Positions 49,202 through 62,157 of a stretch of DNA of 64,000 nt are shown here, piece after piece. The translations under genes and the position numbers were made by a program. How positions within the stretch are numbered: the stretch's first letter is position 1; the number at the start of each line of letters is the position of its first letter. The stretch is from Pontederia crassipes (lineage: Eukaryota; Streptophyta; Magnoliopsida; Commelinales; Pontederiaceae): contig CM060189.1 in NCBI GenBank assembly GCA_030549335.1, positions 26,931,001-26,995,000 on the forward strand, written 5' to 3'. The notes below the pieces were generated by a model, which saw nothing but the letters and a program-made list of their open reading frames with translations, had not been told where the DNA came from and searched no databases.

Positions 49202-50479
49202 AATGATATCAAAGCATTTGAAGAGATTTACCTCTTCGTTTTGATGCTCATCTTCTCCTCCATCATCTATTTATTATTTTATTTTTCTTATTTTTTATCT
49301 TTCATAACTGATTCATCCTTTATTTTTTTTCTCGATTTTGTTATCTCCAATTGATTACATCCTTATCATTTTTTTCCTCTCTCATGATTGGTTAGTTTGT
49401 ATTCTTTTATCATATTTTTTTCTTTTTTTAGATATTTTAACTAAAGGATAGAACCACCGTCATTTAATGGTTATTTTCATGTTGATGAAATTTTACAAAA
49501 GATTTCTAAAGTTGATCACTTCTTTGATTATTGGGATATTCCAGAATCTCAAAAAGTCAAATTAGTGGCTAACAAATTTTCAAATAGAGCCTTAACATGG
49601 TGGAAAGATAATAAACGTCTTCGAGCCTATCATAAAAAAACAACTTATCCATACATGACAAAAATTGAACAAATTACTTACCCAACACTTTTTGCCTTCT
49701 CATATCATTACCTTATTTTTCAGTGAAGCAAGTCTTAACAAGATAAGCAAAATCTAATGCAAGAAGTTCAAACTCATTTGAAGAATATTAAGAATTCAAT
49801 TGAGAAACTTCAGCAACGATTGGATAATATAATCAATAAAGTGCCCGAAACTCTATCAGAATATGTGTACTCTTATGAAAATCAATTATCTTTGGAAGTT
49901 ATATCAGTTTCAATTGAAGGATTACAAGAAACTAATCAAGATATCAAAATTTATCCAAAAATTGAAGAGTTTGTTACTTTATATTTTCTTCCAGAATCTA
50001 AATAATCTTGTGAAGATCAATTATCTTTTGAAGTTATATCTGATCTAATTGAAGAATTACAAAAAAAACTACTCAATATGTTAGAATTTATCTAAATACT
50101 GAAGAGTTTATTATTTTAGATATTCTTTCTGAGACAAAAGAAGATAAATTTATTTAGAAGGTGGATGGAAAGGTGGAATTAATTTCGTCAATTAATAAAA
50201 GAGATCTACTTCAAATTCTTCAAGTTGATATGAATGCATGAAAGTTTTCATCAACACCAATTATTTTAATATTTTTTAGTTTGCATTTTTAAGTCAAGAT
50301 TTGAAAATAATATGTTGTTATTTGGTGGTGATCGATTTAAATGATTCATTTTATAAGTTGAGAAAGAAGGCAAGACCGCAACAAGATGTGAAGCATGATC
50401 CTCCATATTCACGTGAAGCATGATCCTCCATATTCAATTTTTAGAGTTCGAGGTCAAACTCTTTTGAAGAAAGGAAGAC

Positions 50480-50781
50480 TGATGTAGGAGAGATAAGATA
50501 TATTTTATTAGTTATTGTCGTTATATTTATCTTTTTAGATTAGTTAGATTCTATTAATTGTTATCTTTTAAATTTGATTGTAAAATGCCTATAAATAGGC
50601 ATAAACTCTTTTATTATTGACAGTTCAATTATTATACAATTACTCATAAACCTGTGTGATTTTATTTATCGATGGATTCCGAGATTATCAAGTTATTTAT
50701 GGTGCTTTGAATCATCAACCTCTTTCGATATTCATTCGAAAGTTATAATCTCCTTCACTTTGCGATCCCCCTGCTGCATCA
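50480..50781 (+). repeat. 3' LTR
   Basis: Right LTR of the element above, with CCTATAAATAGGC and the same TG...CA ends. Confidence 0.82.
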
Positions 50782-51111
50782 TCAAATGTCGCTTGAGCAT
50801 CAGTTCAAATGCTTCTTTTGACCGACAATAACTATTTGTCAATGATATGAATGCATTCTTCATGTGATCATACACAACATCGTTGATAACATCATTAAAA
50901 CGAACGATCATACTGATGAAAATAATGAACCATTATCATTTTTCCCATTAGACATTGCAAATCCAATATATGAGATCGATATACAATAACAGAGCTAGAC
51001 TCTAATCTGGGGGGCAACCATATATACATTAATATATATTTTAATTTTCTTATATACAAAGCATATTATGTAGCGATCTAGAAAATGGGGGTGGTGGGGG
51101 TGGGGTGAGGG

Positions 51112-51472
51112 GGTTGCCACGAAATTCTTCAATTTTTTTCGGAAGTGAATAATCATCTGCTTTTCACATTCTGTGAATAGTCGGGACATTGAAAAAGATC
51201 CAAAAATACATTTCGAGAATTGATAGGATTTTATCTTTGTTTGTTCCGTTTGAAAAAAAGGATCCAAAAGAATCGATCTTTCTTTTAGTTGTTGAATCTC
51301 TGTTTGATCAACCAATGTGTGATATTTTGAATCCTCATTTCTAATGGAATCGAAGTGATCTATGAATTGATTCGAAGATTATTTCCATTGGCTAGAATCC
51401 CTTACTTGAATGAAAATAGATCTTGTGGAATCATATTGAATATTTGACAATTCATTCGATCTCTTCCTTGCT
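51112..51472 (-). pseudogene. ycf2: Nuclear insertion of plastid ycf2 fragment
   Basis: On the minus strand the frames read [41 protein letters not shown] and [13 protein letters not shown]. These match the plastid Ycf2 protein ([48 protein letters not shown]). Only about 360 bp of the more than 6-kb gene is present. Several substitutions and in-frame disruptions show that it has decayed since transfer. It ends abruptly in a G/T-rich stretch on the left and in AAAAAACCC on the right. Confidence 0.92.
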
Positions 51473-51514
51473 AAAAAAACCCAGCCTAGCTCTGTCCCTA
51501 GCGATGTACCCAAT

Positions 51515-52425
51515 GTTATTAAAATCGTACCGGCCACCCGATCCGACGATCAACTGAGTCGTGGTTAGACTGGTTTGATAGGATTCAATCGGGTTCAATC
51601 GGATTTTATTAAATTAATATTATTTAAAATAAATATATATAATAATAAATATTATATAATGCCTATAATTGATAATAAAATATAATAAACAAATATTTAA
51701 TTAAATATTAATATTCATAAAAGAGCTTGAATTTTTATTATTAATATAGTGTATTAATTCTTTTATTTTATTCTTCGATACTATTTTAGGATGATAATAT
51801 ATTAATTAATATTTTGACATATATCACTCTCATGTTTATTTTTTTCTTTACTTTAATTTTAATATTTTTTCTATTTCCATTAATTCCTCGCTCCCCATTA
51901 ATTCCCATATTTATTTACCTTTTTATAATAAAAATATATTAAAATTTTTAATATTCATAAAATCTTTAAATTATTATTATTGATATACTATATTAATTAT
52001 TTTATTTTATTCTTTGATACTATTTTGTGATGATAATAAATTAATTTAATTTTCCATACATCACACTTACTTCCTTTATTTTCTTATTCATTTTCATTTT
52101 AATACTTTCCTTTTTTATTTCCATTAATTCCTCTCCCATATTGATTTCTCACATTTATTTCCTTTTAAATTTTTACCAATTCTTAATTCAAATACTTTCT
52201 CATTTTTTACCTTCCTTTCTAACTTTTTATTTCATATTTTTACTTTTATTTTCTAATTTTTTTCACTTTAAATATTGAACCAAATTTTTCCGATTTAGTG
52301 GTTGAACTAATTTTTGACCAATTCAACTTCAATTCCATTTATTAAATTAATTTAGACCAGACCAGCAATCAGTTCGTGGTTGAACCGATTGAACCGGCCA
52401 ATCCGATCCGATTTTAATAACCATG
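51515..52425. mobile_element. AT-rich MULE-type MITE, copy B
   Basis: The left end GTTATTAAAATCG mirrors the right end CGATTTTAATAAC. GATGTACCCAAT lies outside both ends (51503-51514 and 52426-52437), a 10- to 12-bp duplication in the Mutator range. The ACCGG-rich ends and AT-rich interior without coding sequence are shared with copies at 31.5 and 58.5 kb. It inserted just beside the plastid fragment. Confidence 0.75.
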
Positions 52426-52437
52426 GATGTACCCAAT

Positions 52438-53616
52438 CAGTGAAAAGATCCTTCCATGGTTGTTCCGCCTATTTCTTTCCAGAGTTCTACATCAAGCATA
52501 CACTTCTCAATCACTTTAGAATTATAGTCTTCTAAAATAAGATAAAATTGAGCTAGTACCCAAATATTTTTTTAAAAAAAATAAAATTAAGTTTCACTAA
52601 CATACACAGAGTTTGCGAGAGCAGTCAATGACAATTTTTTTTGCTCTTATGCGCCAAATCAATAACCTTTCTATAATCGATCAAACCTTTGTTTTGGCCT
52701 CTTGTATTAAATGATTAATAAAGTTAGTGAATATCTAATTTAAATTATTAATCATAGCATAATCATTCTTACCTATTATGAAGTGAAATTCAAATATATA
52801 AAAAACATGCTATACAAGAACATATCAAGATACATGTATATATATTTATATGTGTGTGTGAATTTAGTGGAATAAATCTATTTTTTAAAGTAAAATATAT
52901 ATGCAACAAAAAAAAACAGCATGTATATTTGCAACATACCTAAAAAGACTTATTCAATGCTAAAACATTTGCTTAGCTGGGTAAAATCAAACGCTTACTA
53001 TAAAGAAACTTTCCTACACAAGAAACAATAATATGGGATAATGTTGGGATCGATACTACGAGACAATTCCAAGTTAGCACGACCATCAAATTAAGGGTGC
53101 ATCTATTTCACTTCCATTTTCATTATTACATTTGATTCTATCTTTTCAATTGGCAACTTTCCCATTTTTTTATTTTTTTTATTGACCTATTTCCTTTAAC
53201 ACCCTACCACTTCTTACCCCATCTAATCCTAAACTATAAATAATCAAACTTAATCAATAAATTTATTGTTATTTGAAACTTGTTCTTTCATTACATTTTA
53301 TCCAAAATTATATTAAAATTTTGTATTATTTATGAAATATCAATTTAATTCTTTCTCTTTTAATATAAAAAATATTTAAAATTTATCATGAGTATAATAT
53401 TGCATAAAATATGATCATTAAATCATGATTTTAATAAAAAATACATTAAGATATTCTGGATGGAATTTAATGGAAAGTTCTAAGTGCTAATTTTAAACCG
53501 ATATACTGACTAAATATTATAAATTTAAAGTTTTTAAACATTAGATGTGAAAATAAAGTTATAATTCAAAGGAAATACCTTTTTTACTTTGCCAATATAC
53601 ATCTCTCTCAAATTTG

Positions 53617-53647
<31 letters not shown>

Positions 53648-54697
53648 TCCCCTATGTGTTCTCTCCATAATTTTAATTTGTTGACATTAACTCCATATTA
53701 CTTTTTAGACACCATTTTAAAATTATACTTCAAATAATATGTTTAATACAATATGAAATATTTGATATATTTTTTTGAAAAAAATATAATTAGACAAGTA
53801 ATAACATTGATAAAACATCTTATTTAATACATAATTTTTTAAGTATAGTAAACAAATTTTCGCACATAACTTTGATGCAAAATTGGCATTTTATCTAACT
53901 AGAAAGTTCTTAAATATTCATAGAATAATTCATATTTAATGCAAGAAACATTTATGGATGTTCATGTAATATTTAGGTTTTTAATTTTGTAACATGAAAA
54001 AAAAAATAAAAAATAGAGTTTATATACATGTAATAATTGAAATTGAGTAAGATTGATATATCATAGTATAACAAATAACGAAATAAACCGTTGATATTCT
54101 TACGTGCATCTATTTTGAAGTTGAGTGAAAGAAAGTGCTAATGATGAAAAAAAAAGAGATGATAAATATCTTTCTAGAGTGACAATAGAAGCACATGATA
54201 AATTAATTGTCAATTATGAATTCTTTTTATTGTTTTACTTACGACCGATGAAATTAACGGTGAATTAAATTTATCAATAAAAGTTCAATTTTCTAGAGTT
54301 AGGAGACGGCTACACATGACCTAGACATTTCTAAAGAATTTGTTCGGAGAACCGGACAAATTCATACAAATGAATAGTTTTGTTTTTTTTAAAAAACAAT
54401 TATTTAAAATCAGCATTAAACGCATTTTAATAAAGTATGCCATTTATTCACGTGGACGGGTGCAACATTTTTGGAAGCTTAAAAGGCAGCTGGCGATATA
54501 TTCGTAAGTCGTAACGATACTCTCGGTCGGTGTACGCGCACCGCGCACGCATTCGCCACCCCCCCCTTAACATCCGCCGCCCTTCAACCAGGTCCAAAAT
54601 ATATTGTGTCGGTTTCGTCTTTAACTTGGAACGAGAGGGGAGAGAGAGAGAGAGAAGGCCATCCATCCATTCGTCCAAGCATCCATTGGCGATCGGC
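52438..54697. other. Intergenic and 5' flank of the phosphatase gene
   Basis: No gene was recognised. A 27-base poly-C tract lies at 53621-53647. The last 200 bp before the phosphatase start are GC-richer, with a GA-repeat leader at 54636-54655; no clear TATA box was seen. Confidence 0.5.
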
Positions 54698-55209
54698 ATG
54701 CACTCCATGGCACCTCCTCGTCGACATCGTCTTCCGATGGGTTTGATCGCCGTCGTCGTCATGGTCGTCGTGATGAGTCTGTCCGTTGCCGGCTGCTTCG
54801 GGGCGACGGCAGGCGGCTACGAGCGGCCCAAGGCGAGAGAGACCCTCTCCGTTCCCCTCGCCGACGACGCCGACGACTCCACTCCGCAACAAGTAAGTCT
54901 GCACTCTGCAGTGTATATATATGTTTATATATCTATATTTACTCCTATTCAATCGAATCTGCGAGAAAAAAAAGGGTAAGAAATTCCAGGCTTTTTCTAT
55001 ATGGTTTTCTTCATCTTCAAAATTTAGGCGAAATACTCTCTCTCTCTCTCTGCGTTTTCGTGTTTTTTTTTCTTTTATTATTTATTTATTTTGAGTCTTT
55101 GACTGCTTGTCTGCTTGAGTTCCGAGTCAGATATCACGAAATTTGACTCTCGAGTGACCACATCACAGTCATGAGAAAGTGTTTCTCAATGACTACCTTT
55201 TTGCGCCGA

Positions 55210-55240
<31 letters not shown>

Positions 55241-57221
55241 TTATGATTTAAAGGATTTTTTCCATGGATGTAAAAAATTATAGTGTTCAATTATCATATA
55301 GGGCAAAACTAATTTATCAACTAGTCTTAAGTTGGAGCATTGAATTGGAATGGTGTTAAATTTGTTCCCACGAGGAGAGCACGGCACAAAAGGGGATTTC
55401 TGTACATTCTCATCCATCATGTCCTCCTCCTCCGATCGCGCCGACCGAATGCGAGATCTAGATACGATGAAACGTCTGGCAATGCATGCACGTGAATCGG
55501 CTATAGATTTTAGAATAGTTATCAATAAATGAGACCACATGGTCTTTTCTTTATAGAGAAAGTTTTTGGAATGTAACAAAGAATTGTCTATTATTTGTAT
55601 GTTAATTGAATAAATATATGTTTTGTTTGCAATAATCATATTAATCCACGACCAAAATTAAGTCCTACTTATTTCATTAATTGGGCCGGGATTTATTTTC
55701 ACTGTTATTTTACGTTCAGATTTGAATTATAGGATTATTGAGATTAATATGTACTATAATATTCGTATTATGGGTTAAGTAACGAGTTATAATTTGGACG
55801 CCAATGAAATCAATCAAACCATAAAACTTGAGTGCTGTACACGAATCTACCTCTTTTAGGTTATCTTATCTGTCTAATTCTATATATACCTGCATCTAAT
55901 ATTGCCCCCCACTTTATTACATCATAAAACTTGAGGGCTGCACACACCATTTTTACTGTTACGAGAGTATCTGAAAAATTAACCATGGGACACTGTTCAA
56001 ATTCATGCAGGTGCACATATCTCAAGTAGGATCCGATCATATGCGAGTGTCATGGATCACAGACGACGGCGACGCCCCATCCGTCGTCGACTACGGGACC
56101 ACTTCCGGCGAATACCCCTACTCCGCCACCGGCTCCTCCGACAACTACTCCTACCTCTTCTACCATTCTGGCCAAATCCACGACGTCGTCATCGGTCCTC
56201 TCGTGCCCAACACCACCTACTTCTACCGCTGCGGCTCCAACCGTGCACGAGAGTTCTCCTTCAGAACGCCGCCTGCAACACTTCCCATCAAATTCGCCGT
56301 CGTCGGTAAGTAACTAATTAATATTATGCTCTTCAATGTTTTCATGAACTTTAATTAGTATTCATGCATGCAGGTGATTTGGGACAGACGGGATGGACCA
56401 AGTCGACCCTTCAACACTTGACCGACTGGGACCACGACATGCTGCTGCTTCCGGGCGACCTCTCCTACGCCGACCGGTTCCAGTGGTTGTGGGACTCCTT
56501 CGGCCGGCTGGTGGAGCCGCTGGCCAGCGCTCGGCCGTGGATGGTGACCCAGGGGAACCACGAGGTCGAGAACATACCCCTCCTCGTGCGCCCCTTCAGG
56601 GCCTACAACGTTAGGTGGCGCATGCCCTACGAACCCAGCGCCTCCGACTCCAACCTCTACTACTCCTTCGACGTCGCCGGCGGCGCCGTGCACGTCGCCA
56701 TGCTCGGCTCCTACGCCGACTTCGACTCCTCCTCGTCGCAGTACGCGTGGCTCCAGGCGGACCTCGGCCGGGTGGACCGGTCCAAGACGCCGTGGGTCGT
56801 GGTGGTGATCCACGCGCCGTGGTACAACACGAATGAGGCGCACCAGGGTGACGGCGAGGACATGAGGGAAGCAGTCGAGGCGCTGCTCTACGGGGCGCGG
56901 GTGGACGTCGTCTTCGCCGGGCACGTCCACGCCTACGAGCGGTTCGGGCGCCTGTACGACAACCGAGCGGACGACTGCGGCCCCGTGCACATAACCATCG
57001 GGGACGGCGGCAACAGGGAAGGGCTGGCCACGGACTACATGGATCCGAAGCCGGAGATATCGCTGTTCAGGGAGGCGAGCTTTGGGCATGGACGATTCGA
57101 GGTGATGAACGAGACGCACGCCCTCTGGACGTGGCACCGCAACGACGACGACGAGCCTGTCGTGGGTGATCAAGTTTGGCTCACAAGCCTGGCTACGAAT
57201 CCCGCTTGTAAGAAGAACTGA
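54698..57221 (+). CDS. PAP22: Purple acid phosphatase, PAP22-like
   Basis: The enzyme is a secreted dimetal phosphomonoesterase that frees phosphate from organic esters. Exons 54698-54892, 56011-56305 and 56374-57221 join to 445 residues. An N-terminal hydrophobic signal (LIAVVVMVVVMSLSVAG) precedes a fibronectin-like domain (VHISQVGSDHMRVSWIT). The metallophosphatase domain follows with all five metal-binding blocks: GDLGQT (Asp165), GDLSYAD (Asp192, Tyr195), GNHE (Asn225), HAPWYNT (His310) and GHVHAYER (His347, His349). The order and wording match Arabidopsis PAP22 closely. ATG at 54698 is chosen; a second ATG three codons later would also serve. Intron 1 is 1118 bp and holds a (TTA)n repeat at 55210-55241. 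Many relatives are induced by phosphate starvation, but I did not see a clear PHR1 site upstream. Likely intact. Confidence 0.94.
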
Positions 57222-57280
57222 TGGCGAAGATGTAGGTGATGAAATGCAAGTTGCATCCTTTGATTGTGAAGATGTAATTT

Positions 57281-57305
57281 AAATAAATTCTTTGTGATTA
57301 AATAA
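57281..57305 (+). terminator. Likely polyadenylation signals of the phosphatase gene
   Basis: AAATAAATTC at 57281 and AAATAAAAAC near 57300 lie about 60-80 bp after the stop codon, which is the usual place for plant near-upstream elements. Confidence 0.5.
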
Positions 57306-57309
57306 AAAC

Positions 57310-58488
57310 TTTGATGGCAGTTTCTACCGCTTAATATTTATTTATTTTTTTTCAGTTTTTTTGCAATATTTATTTATTTTCCCTCCTAATATAATCTCAG
57401 GTGATAGATTATTATCTGATAAAAATATTTATCTTTGTAACCTTTTTACCCATAATAATCTGTGAATTGGATTTGGAGGAGGCAGCTAACTGGTAAAAGA
57501 ACGTAACTAAATTTATATAATGAACTCAGCTTCCATTGAATCTCTTCAACGATCAATCCCAACCGGAGCTTTCAAGCACGACTACTTCGATTTCCGGAGG
57601 GAATAATAGATCTACGCGATGCTTCGGGAGCAAGCGGACGTTTTGAATGAACGAAGCTTTGCTTCAATCAAATCTTCGCTTCGTGCTGCTGCCGTGTCTT
57701 TTGCTTGGGATGAGTGCTCCACTTCCTTTGCCGGACCTCTGGATCTCGACTTAATTTTTATGTCTTTGAACAAGAAGAAATATATATTATCAACCACAAG
57801 ATTAGTTACCAGCATTATTTAACATAAAAAATGCGTAAGTGAGAAAGTGTGTTTGTAATGCTAGTAGCACTATGAATCAAGCAATCAACATAATATATAT
57901 AAGCAGGGTGACCTTGCTAAAATTGCAGAAGGGACAATTCAGCAATCTGCATGCGATTTACGATTCGTCAACAAGCTGGAGATTATGAATCAGTAAACAG
58001 AATAGCTGCTAACAAATTGGCCACACTTAATTGTCCTTATTTGTTTTATTCAAAACAGGGAAGCAATCGGGGCAATGAAATGCATATCTGAAGCGCTTTT
58101 TTTAGCTTTGGGAGGTGACACCTATTGTCCAATTTACGTAACGTTATAGAACGTATTATTCATAAGTTGGAGGTCAGTCCATCATTAAATTAATCTAACT
58201 AATTCGGTTATGTCATTTCGCGTAGTATACCTGACAGTGACAAATAAAATTTTTAATAATAATTTTTTACATCCATTAAAATTCGAATTTGCGACTTTAT
58301 CTCAACTCTTGTTAAAGCTCTAATAAACCTAAGATATTGATCTATGATACAATTTATTTGCATTCTGAACGAATAGCCATCAAATAGTAAAACAAGTGAG
58401 CAACTGAAGCATTGACATCAATTGAGTGGATATTTATGTAATACCTCGAATTTTAATTTAAAGATATTATAGTTACTATATCAAAATC
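57310..58488. other. Intergenic, no gene recognised
   Basis: A short GC-richer island at 57490-57740 has frames on both strands of 67 codons. Neither has a recognisable domain. The rest is AT-rich. Confidence 0.5.
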
Positions 58489-59519
58489 ATTGTTTTAAAA
58501 ATCGGGCCGGACCGACTGAGTTGATCGGTTCAATCGTAAACGGACCGACAATCCGGTTTGGTTTTGCTTGAAAATCAGAAATGGTTTAAAACCAATTGAT
58601 CCGGGCAAAACCGATTCAATCCATTTTTTTAAATTTTTGCCCTAAAAGAAGCAAAATTGGAAAGTTAATTAATAGAATCAAATGAAAAGGGAAAGTGAAA
58701 ACCCGTCGTTTGGCTTTTTTAATTTTTGCATTAAAGAAAATGTAAAATTGAAATTTGAATGATAGAATCAAATAAGAAAGGAAAGGAAATTAATTAATTG
58801 TGAAAGGAGAAAAGGAAAGTGATGGTGTATAAATACAGTGAGAAATTTAAGGAGAATAATGAATTGAGAAATTTAAGGAGGAAAATAGGAAGTGAGAGAA
58901 AAAAATAAAAATAATTGATTGAAAAAATAGAAAGGAGAAATAATTTAATAGAAAGATATAAAAAAAGGAAAGTTATTAATAGATAAAGAAAAATAAATGA
59001 TACTAATGGGACAACAATAAAATAATAAAAATATTGTTAAATCAGAAAAATTGAGGTCAATGTCACTCATAGGCTTTTCTTGATACATTTTTTTAAATAA
59101 TGTATTCAAATTTTCTATATTTACATCATAGTAAATTTAAATAAAATTAAATCATTCAACTTTATACCTTTTAAATATAAAGAACATGAACTTCAAGAAT
59201 TGACATAATTTTTCATATTATTTTTATATAATGAGCCTACATTTTCTTTTTATATTAAATTTATACAAAATTAGAATATATTTTGGAGAATTTTTTTTTA
59301 AATTAGTGAAAATATGGTTTAGAAAATAAAATATTTAAATTAATCTTCAATATTGAATATATATATGTTGTAAGTATTCTATATATTGTTTTTAGAGTAT
59401 TATTCATAATATATATTTGAAATTATAAAAAATATATTTTAATAAAATTCGATTGAACTCGATTAAATCGATCGAACCATAACCCAATTGACATATCCGA
59501 TCCAGTTTTAAAGATATTG
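58489..59519. mobile_element. AT-rich MULE-type MITE, copy C
   Basis: The left end ATTGTTTTAAAAATCGGGCC and the reverse-complemented right end AATATCTTTAAAACTGGATC are inverted and diverged. ATCAAAATC lies on the left (58480-58488) and ATCAAAACC on the right (59520-59528), a 9-bp duplication with one difference. The inside is AT-rich with ACCGG-type words near the ends, and is non-coding. Confidence 0.65.
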
Positions 59520-59529
59520 ATCAAAACCC

Positions 59530-62157
59530 TCTGTCTTATATTAACTCTCCATTCTTTTTTCCCCTTTTTGTGGAGTACAAGAGGGGAAAACCTGCAACAA
59601 GGAGAAAATGACGAACATCAAATGCATACAAATGTATGTAAAGAAAATTCGATCCATCTTTTTGCCATTGCTTCATCTATTATATATTGACGGACATAAG
59701 GACTTTACGAATGATTTAAGCACTTTAGGAAATGAATCCTTAAACGATATTAAGATTGATCTAAAAATGTTCTCCGAATGATTATTAAATGCTAATACGA
59801 TTGACTTATGTTTTTGTGATAATTCTCTCAAAAATAATTGTTTATTTATGTTGGTAGCTTGCTAGATTAATCTTAAAATTATTTTGCATATGAAAAATCC
59901 TAAAAATTGGTATAAGAATATGCACACTTTTGAAGGATTTTGTTATGGAAATCTGAATCCTTCTAAAGTAGACTTCTATCCATCGAAACTTCCGATGATT
60001 CGAACCGTCGCTATTTGAAGTTGTAATATTATATTGTGAAATATTATATTGTACCGTAAATGTTCTGACAGTATTTGCGACGGATGTAAATTTCAAATAT
60101 TATATTGAAAAATTTAATTGGATCGCATTCGGCTTCCAAAATTCATATTGTATATCCCTGTCCAGAGTCTCTTAAAAGGACAAATGATGGACGAAAACTG
60201 CATACTTTAAGAATGTGTACAAGAAAAGTACTGGACCTTACTGCAGTAGCTCAGTTAGATGTTGCGTAGAAAGTTAATGTGGAGAGCTCGCTCTTGTTTT
60301 CATAATTTCAAATTAGACTCGTCTTGTTGGGTGAATAGTTCTTCATCTTATTGTCTTATCGTGTCTTCAAATAGCACACCGCGACTTTAGGTTACTTAAT
60401 TAAATGCATATGGACGTGGAGGAGATATATAGCCAATGTTGTCTTGCAACAGTTAATAATGATTTCCAGCACTAGTAACCAACATCATGCCATGGGAATA
60501 TGCTGTAAAGGTTGTGGAGATCGTTTGAATGCCTTAAAATAACGTGGTGACAGATGAATACAGCATTGTATTATTTCTCTCAAAACAAAAAAGATAATAA
60601 AAATCTGACGGGTGGAATCCAAAATTTAAATCTGTCAAACCACCGCTGCAGTACAACCATGTTCTCATAACAGTTTAGTATCTAATAGTATCATAATTAA
60701 CACATGCCGAAGCAAAATTTCTATACACAAAGCAAATGATAGACAAAACAACCAAGATTTTCAATGCCACTTAATATCATAATTAATCCATATTCACTGT
60801 TAAGATCTGTGGGGAAATGAGGCATGACATTAGTGATGACCCAACTAAGCGTGCTTACCCATTCAACTGAATAAACAATTATAAAGGTTTTTTCAAGCCA
60901 AAGCACCTGCTCAAAGAAAATCACCACTGATGACATCTCATTAAAAAAGACTAATGGTAAAATCATCAATTGATAGTTCATATTTCCGACATGAAACTTT
61001 ATAAGATGGAAATAACTACACAGTACCTGTTGCTAGCAAACTAAGAGAATTCCCTTTCTTTATTTTCATGAACGCTTAGGCAACTCAGTCAGCATCAGCT
61101 TTAAGAATATGAGCTCTTTGTTGGGATATAAGATTTTCTACCAGAAAAAAAAACATGAAACAAGCAAATTGAGTGATAGATCAAACAAATAATGATTGAT
61201 ACATTGAAAAGAAAATGCAACTTAAGGTTCAATTTCATGTGGTATAATTGAATATTTGGACTTCACTATCACATGCTTAAACTTCTTGCAATTTAATATG
61301 CAAATATTTAAGCATCTACCACGAATTGCAACAGATATTTTATTCATATTATTGACTTCTGAGAAAATAAAAATGGAAGTTGTGTACTGTAAAGCTGTCC
61401 TTTTAATAGCTCAAAATACTCGCTCACAAATTGCCAGGTATATAAACGATGCAAATTTCCCCTATCCACCACTTTTGCTCCAAGCAGGGTCCATCTGAAA
61501 GGCATTACCAGATATCAAAATATGACTTACATCGGGAAAGACAAAATGTTGCAGAACAAATGAAGTTAGAACCGTACGAAAGATTTAACAATAACATAAC
61601 ACTCAAGAAGAAAATGACATTCACTGGTTCACCAATGAAGATGCAGATGAAAAATAGTGAAGTTCATTGGAATACGAATCAAAGTATTCGACTAGCTGCA
61701 GGGAAACACATCCCTAGAGCGTAGAAAATATGTTCAAAATCATCCATATGCATATTTGTTAGTAGTCTCTTAATTACATGAAGCCATCAAAACTTAAGAA
61801 AATTTCCGATAAGGACTCCATGCACATCTTCATTCCACCACCAAGTGTTTTGTAATTAGGATTTCCTTGTTCTGATGTTCCACAGTGAGAAAGAATGTTA
61901 AGACAACATCCAGCATGAAAAAATGCCAAGCATCTAGGTTTCCACATAATTATTCCTCTTATAAATACAACACAGGCAAATTGCCGTCAATTTTATTTCA
62001 TCCTTGAGCATGTAAAGATACAGTAGGTGTGAATGACTATTGGGATTCATGGCTGACAAGAATCTTAGGATTGATCAATTTGTTGACTTTGGGCACACGA
62101 GTGAGAAAGTAGTTACACTGGGGTTTATGAGTTATCACAATAATGTGGAAGACATAA
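59530..62157. other. Intergenic and 3' flank of the PPR gene
   Basis: No gene was recognised. Around 59950-60100, words such as CATCGAAACTTCCGATG and TTTGCGACGGATG may be a decayed CACTA-like end. The 61.1-62.1 kb part may include 3' UTR of the PPR gene, which is transcribed leftward. Confidence 0.45.

Larger units (their letters stand above)
48868..50781 (+). mobile_element. Short LTR element with gag-like remains, probably Ty3/gypsy-derived
   Basis: Two direct LTRs, 48868-49201 (334 bp) and 50480-50781 (302 bp), start TGATGTAGGAG and end in CA. The five bases TCAAA flank the element on both sides (48863-48867 and 50782-50786). A primer-site-like TGATATCAAAGC follows the first LTR, and the purine-rich AAGAAAGGAAGAC precedes the second. 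The interior, about 1.3 kb, has gag-like coding remains (FDYWDIPESQKVKL, ALTWWKD) and no polymerase. It looks structurally complete for a non-autonomous element, but its coding part is broken. By eye the LTRs differ at about a tenth of positions plus indels, pointing to an age of several million years. Confidence 0.82.

Noticed and set aside
56355-57173. 272-codon minus-strand frame over the phosphatase
   Set aside because: It mirrors exon 3 of the phosphatase, which carries all metal-binding blocks on the plus strand.
57490-57830. Small gene on either strand
   Set aside because: 67-codon frames on both strands lack any recognisable domain; composition alone is not enough.
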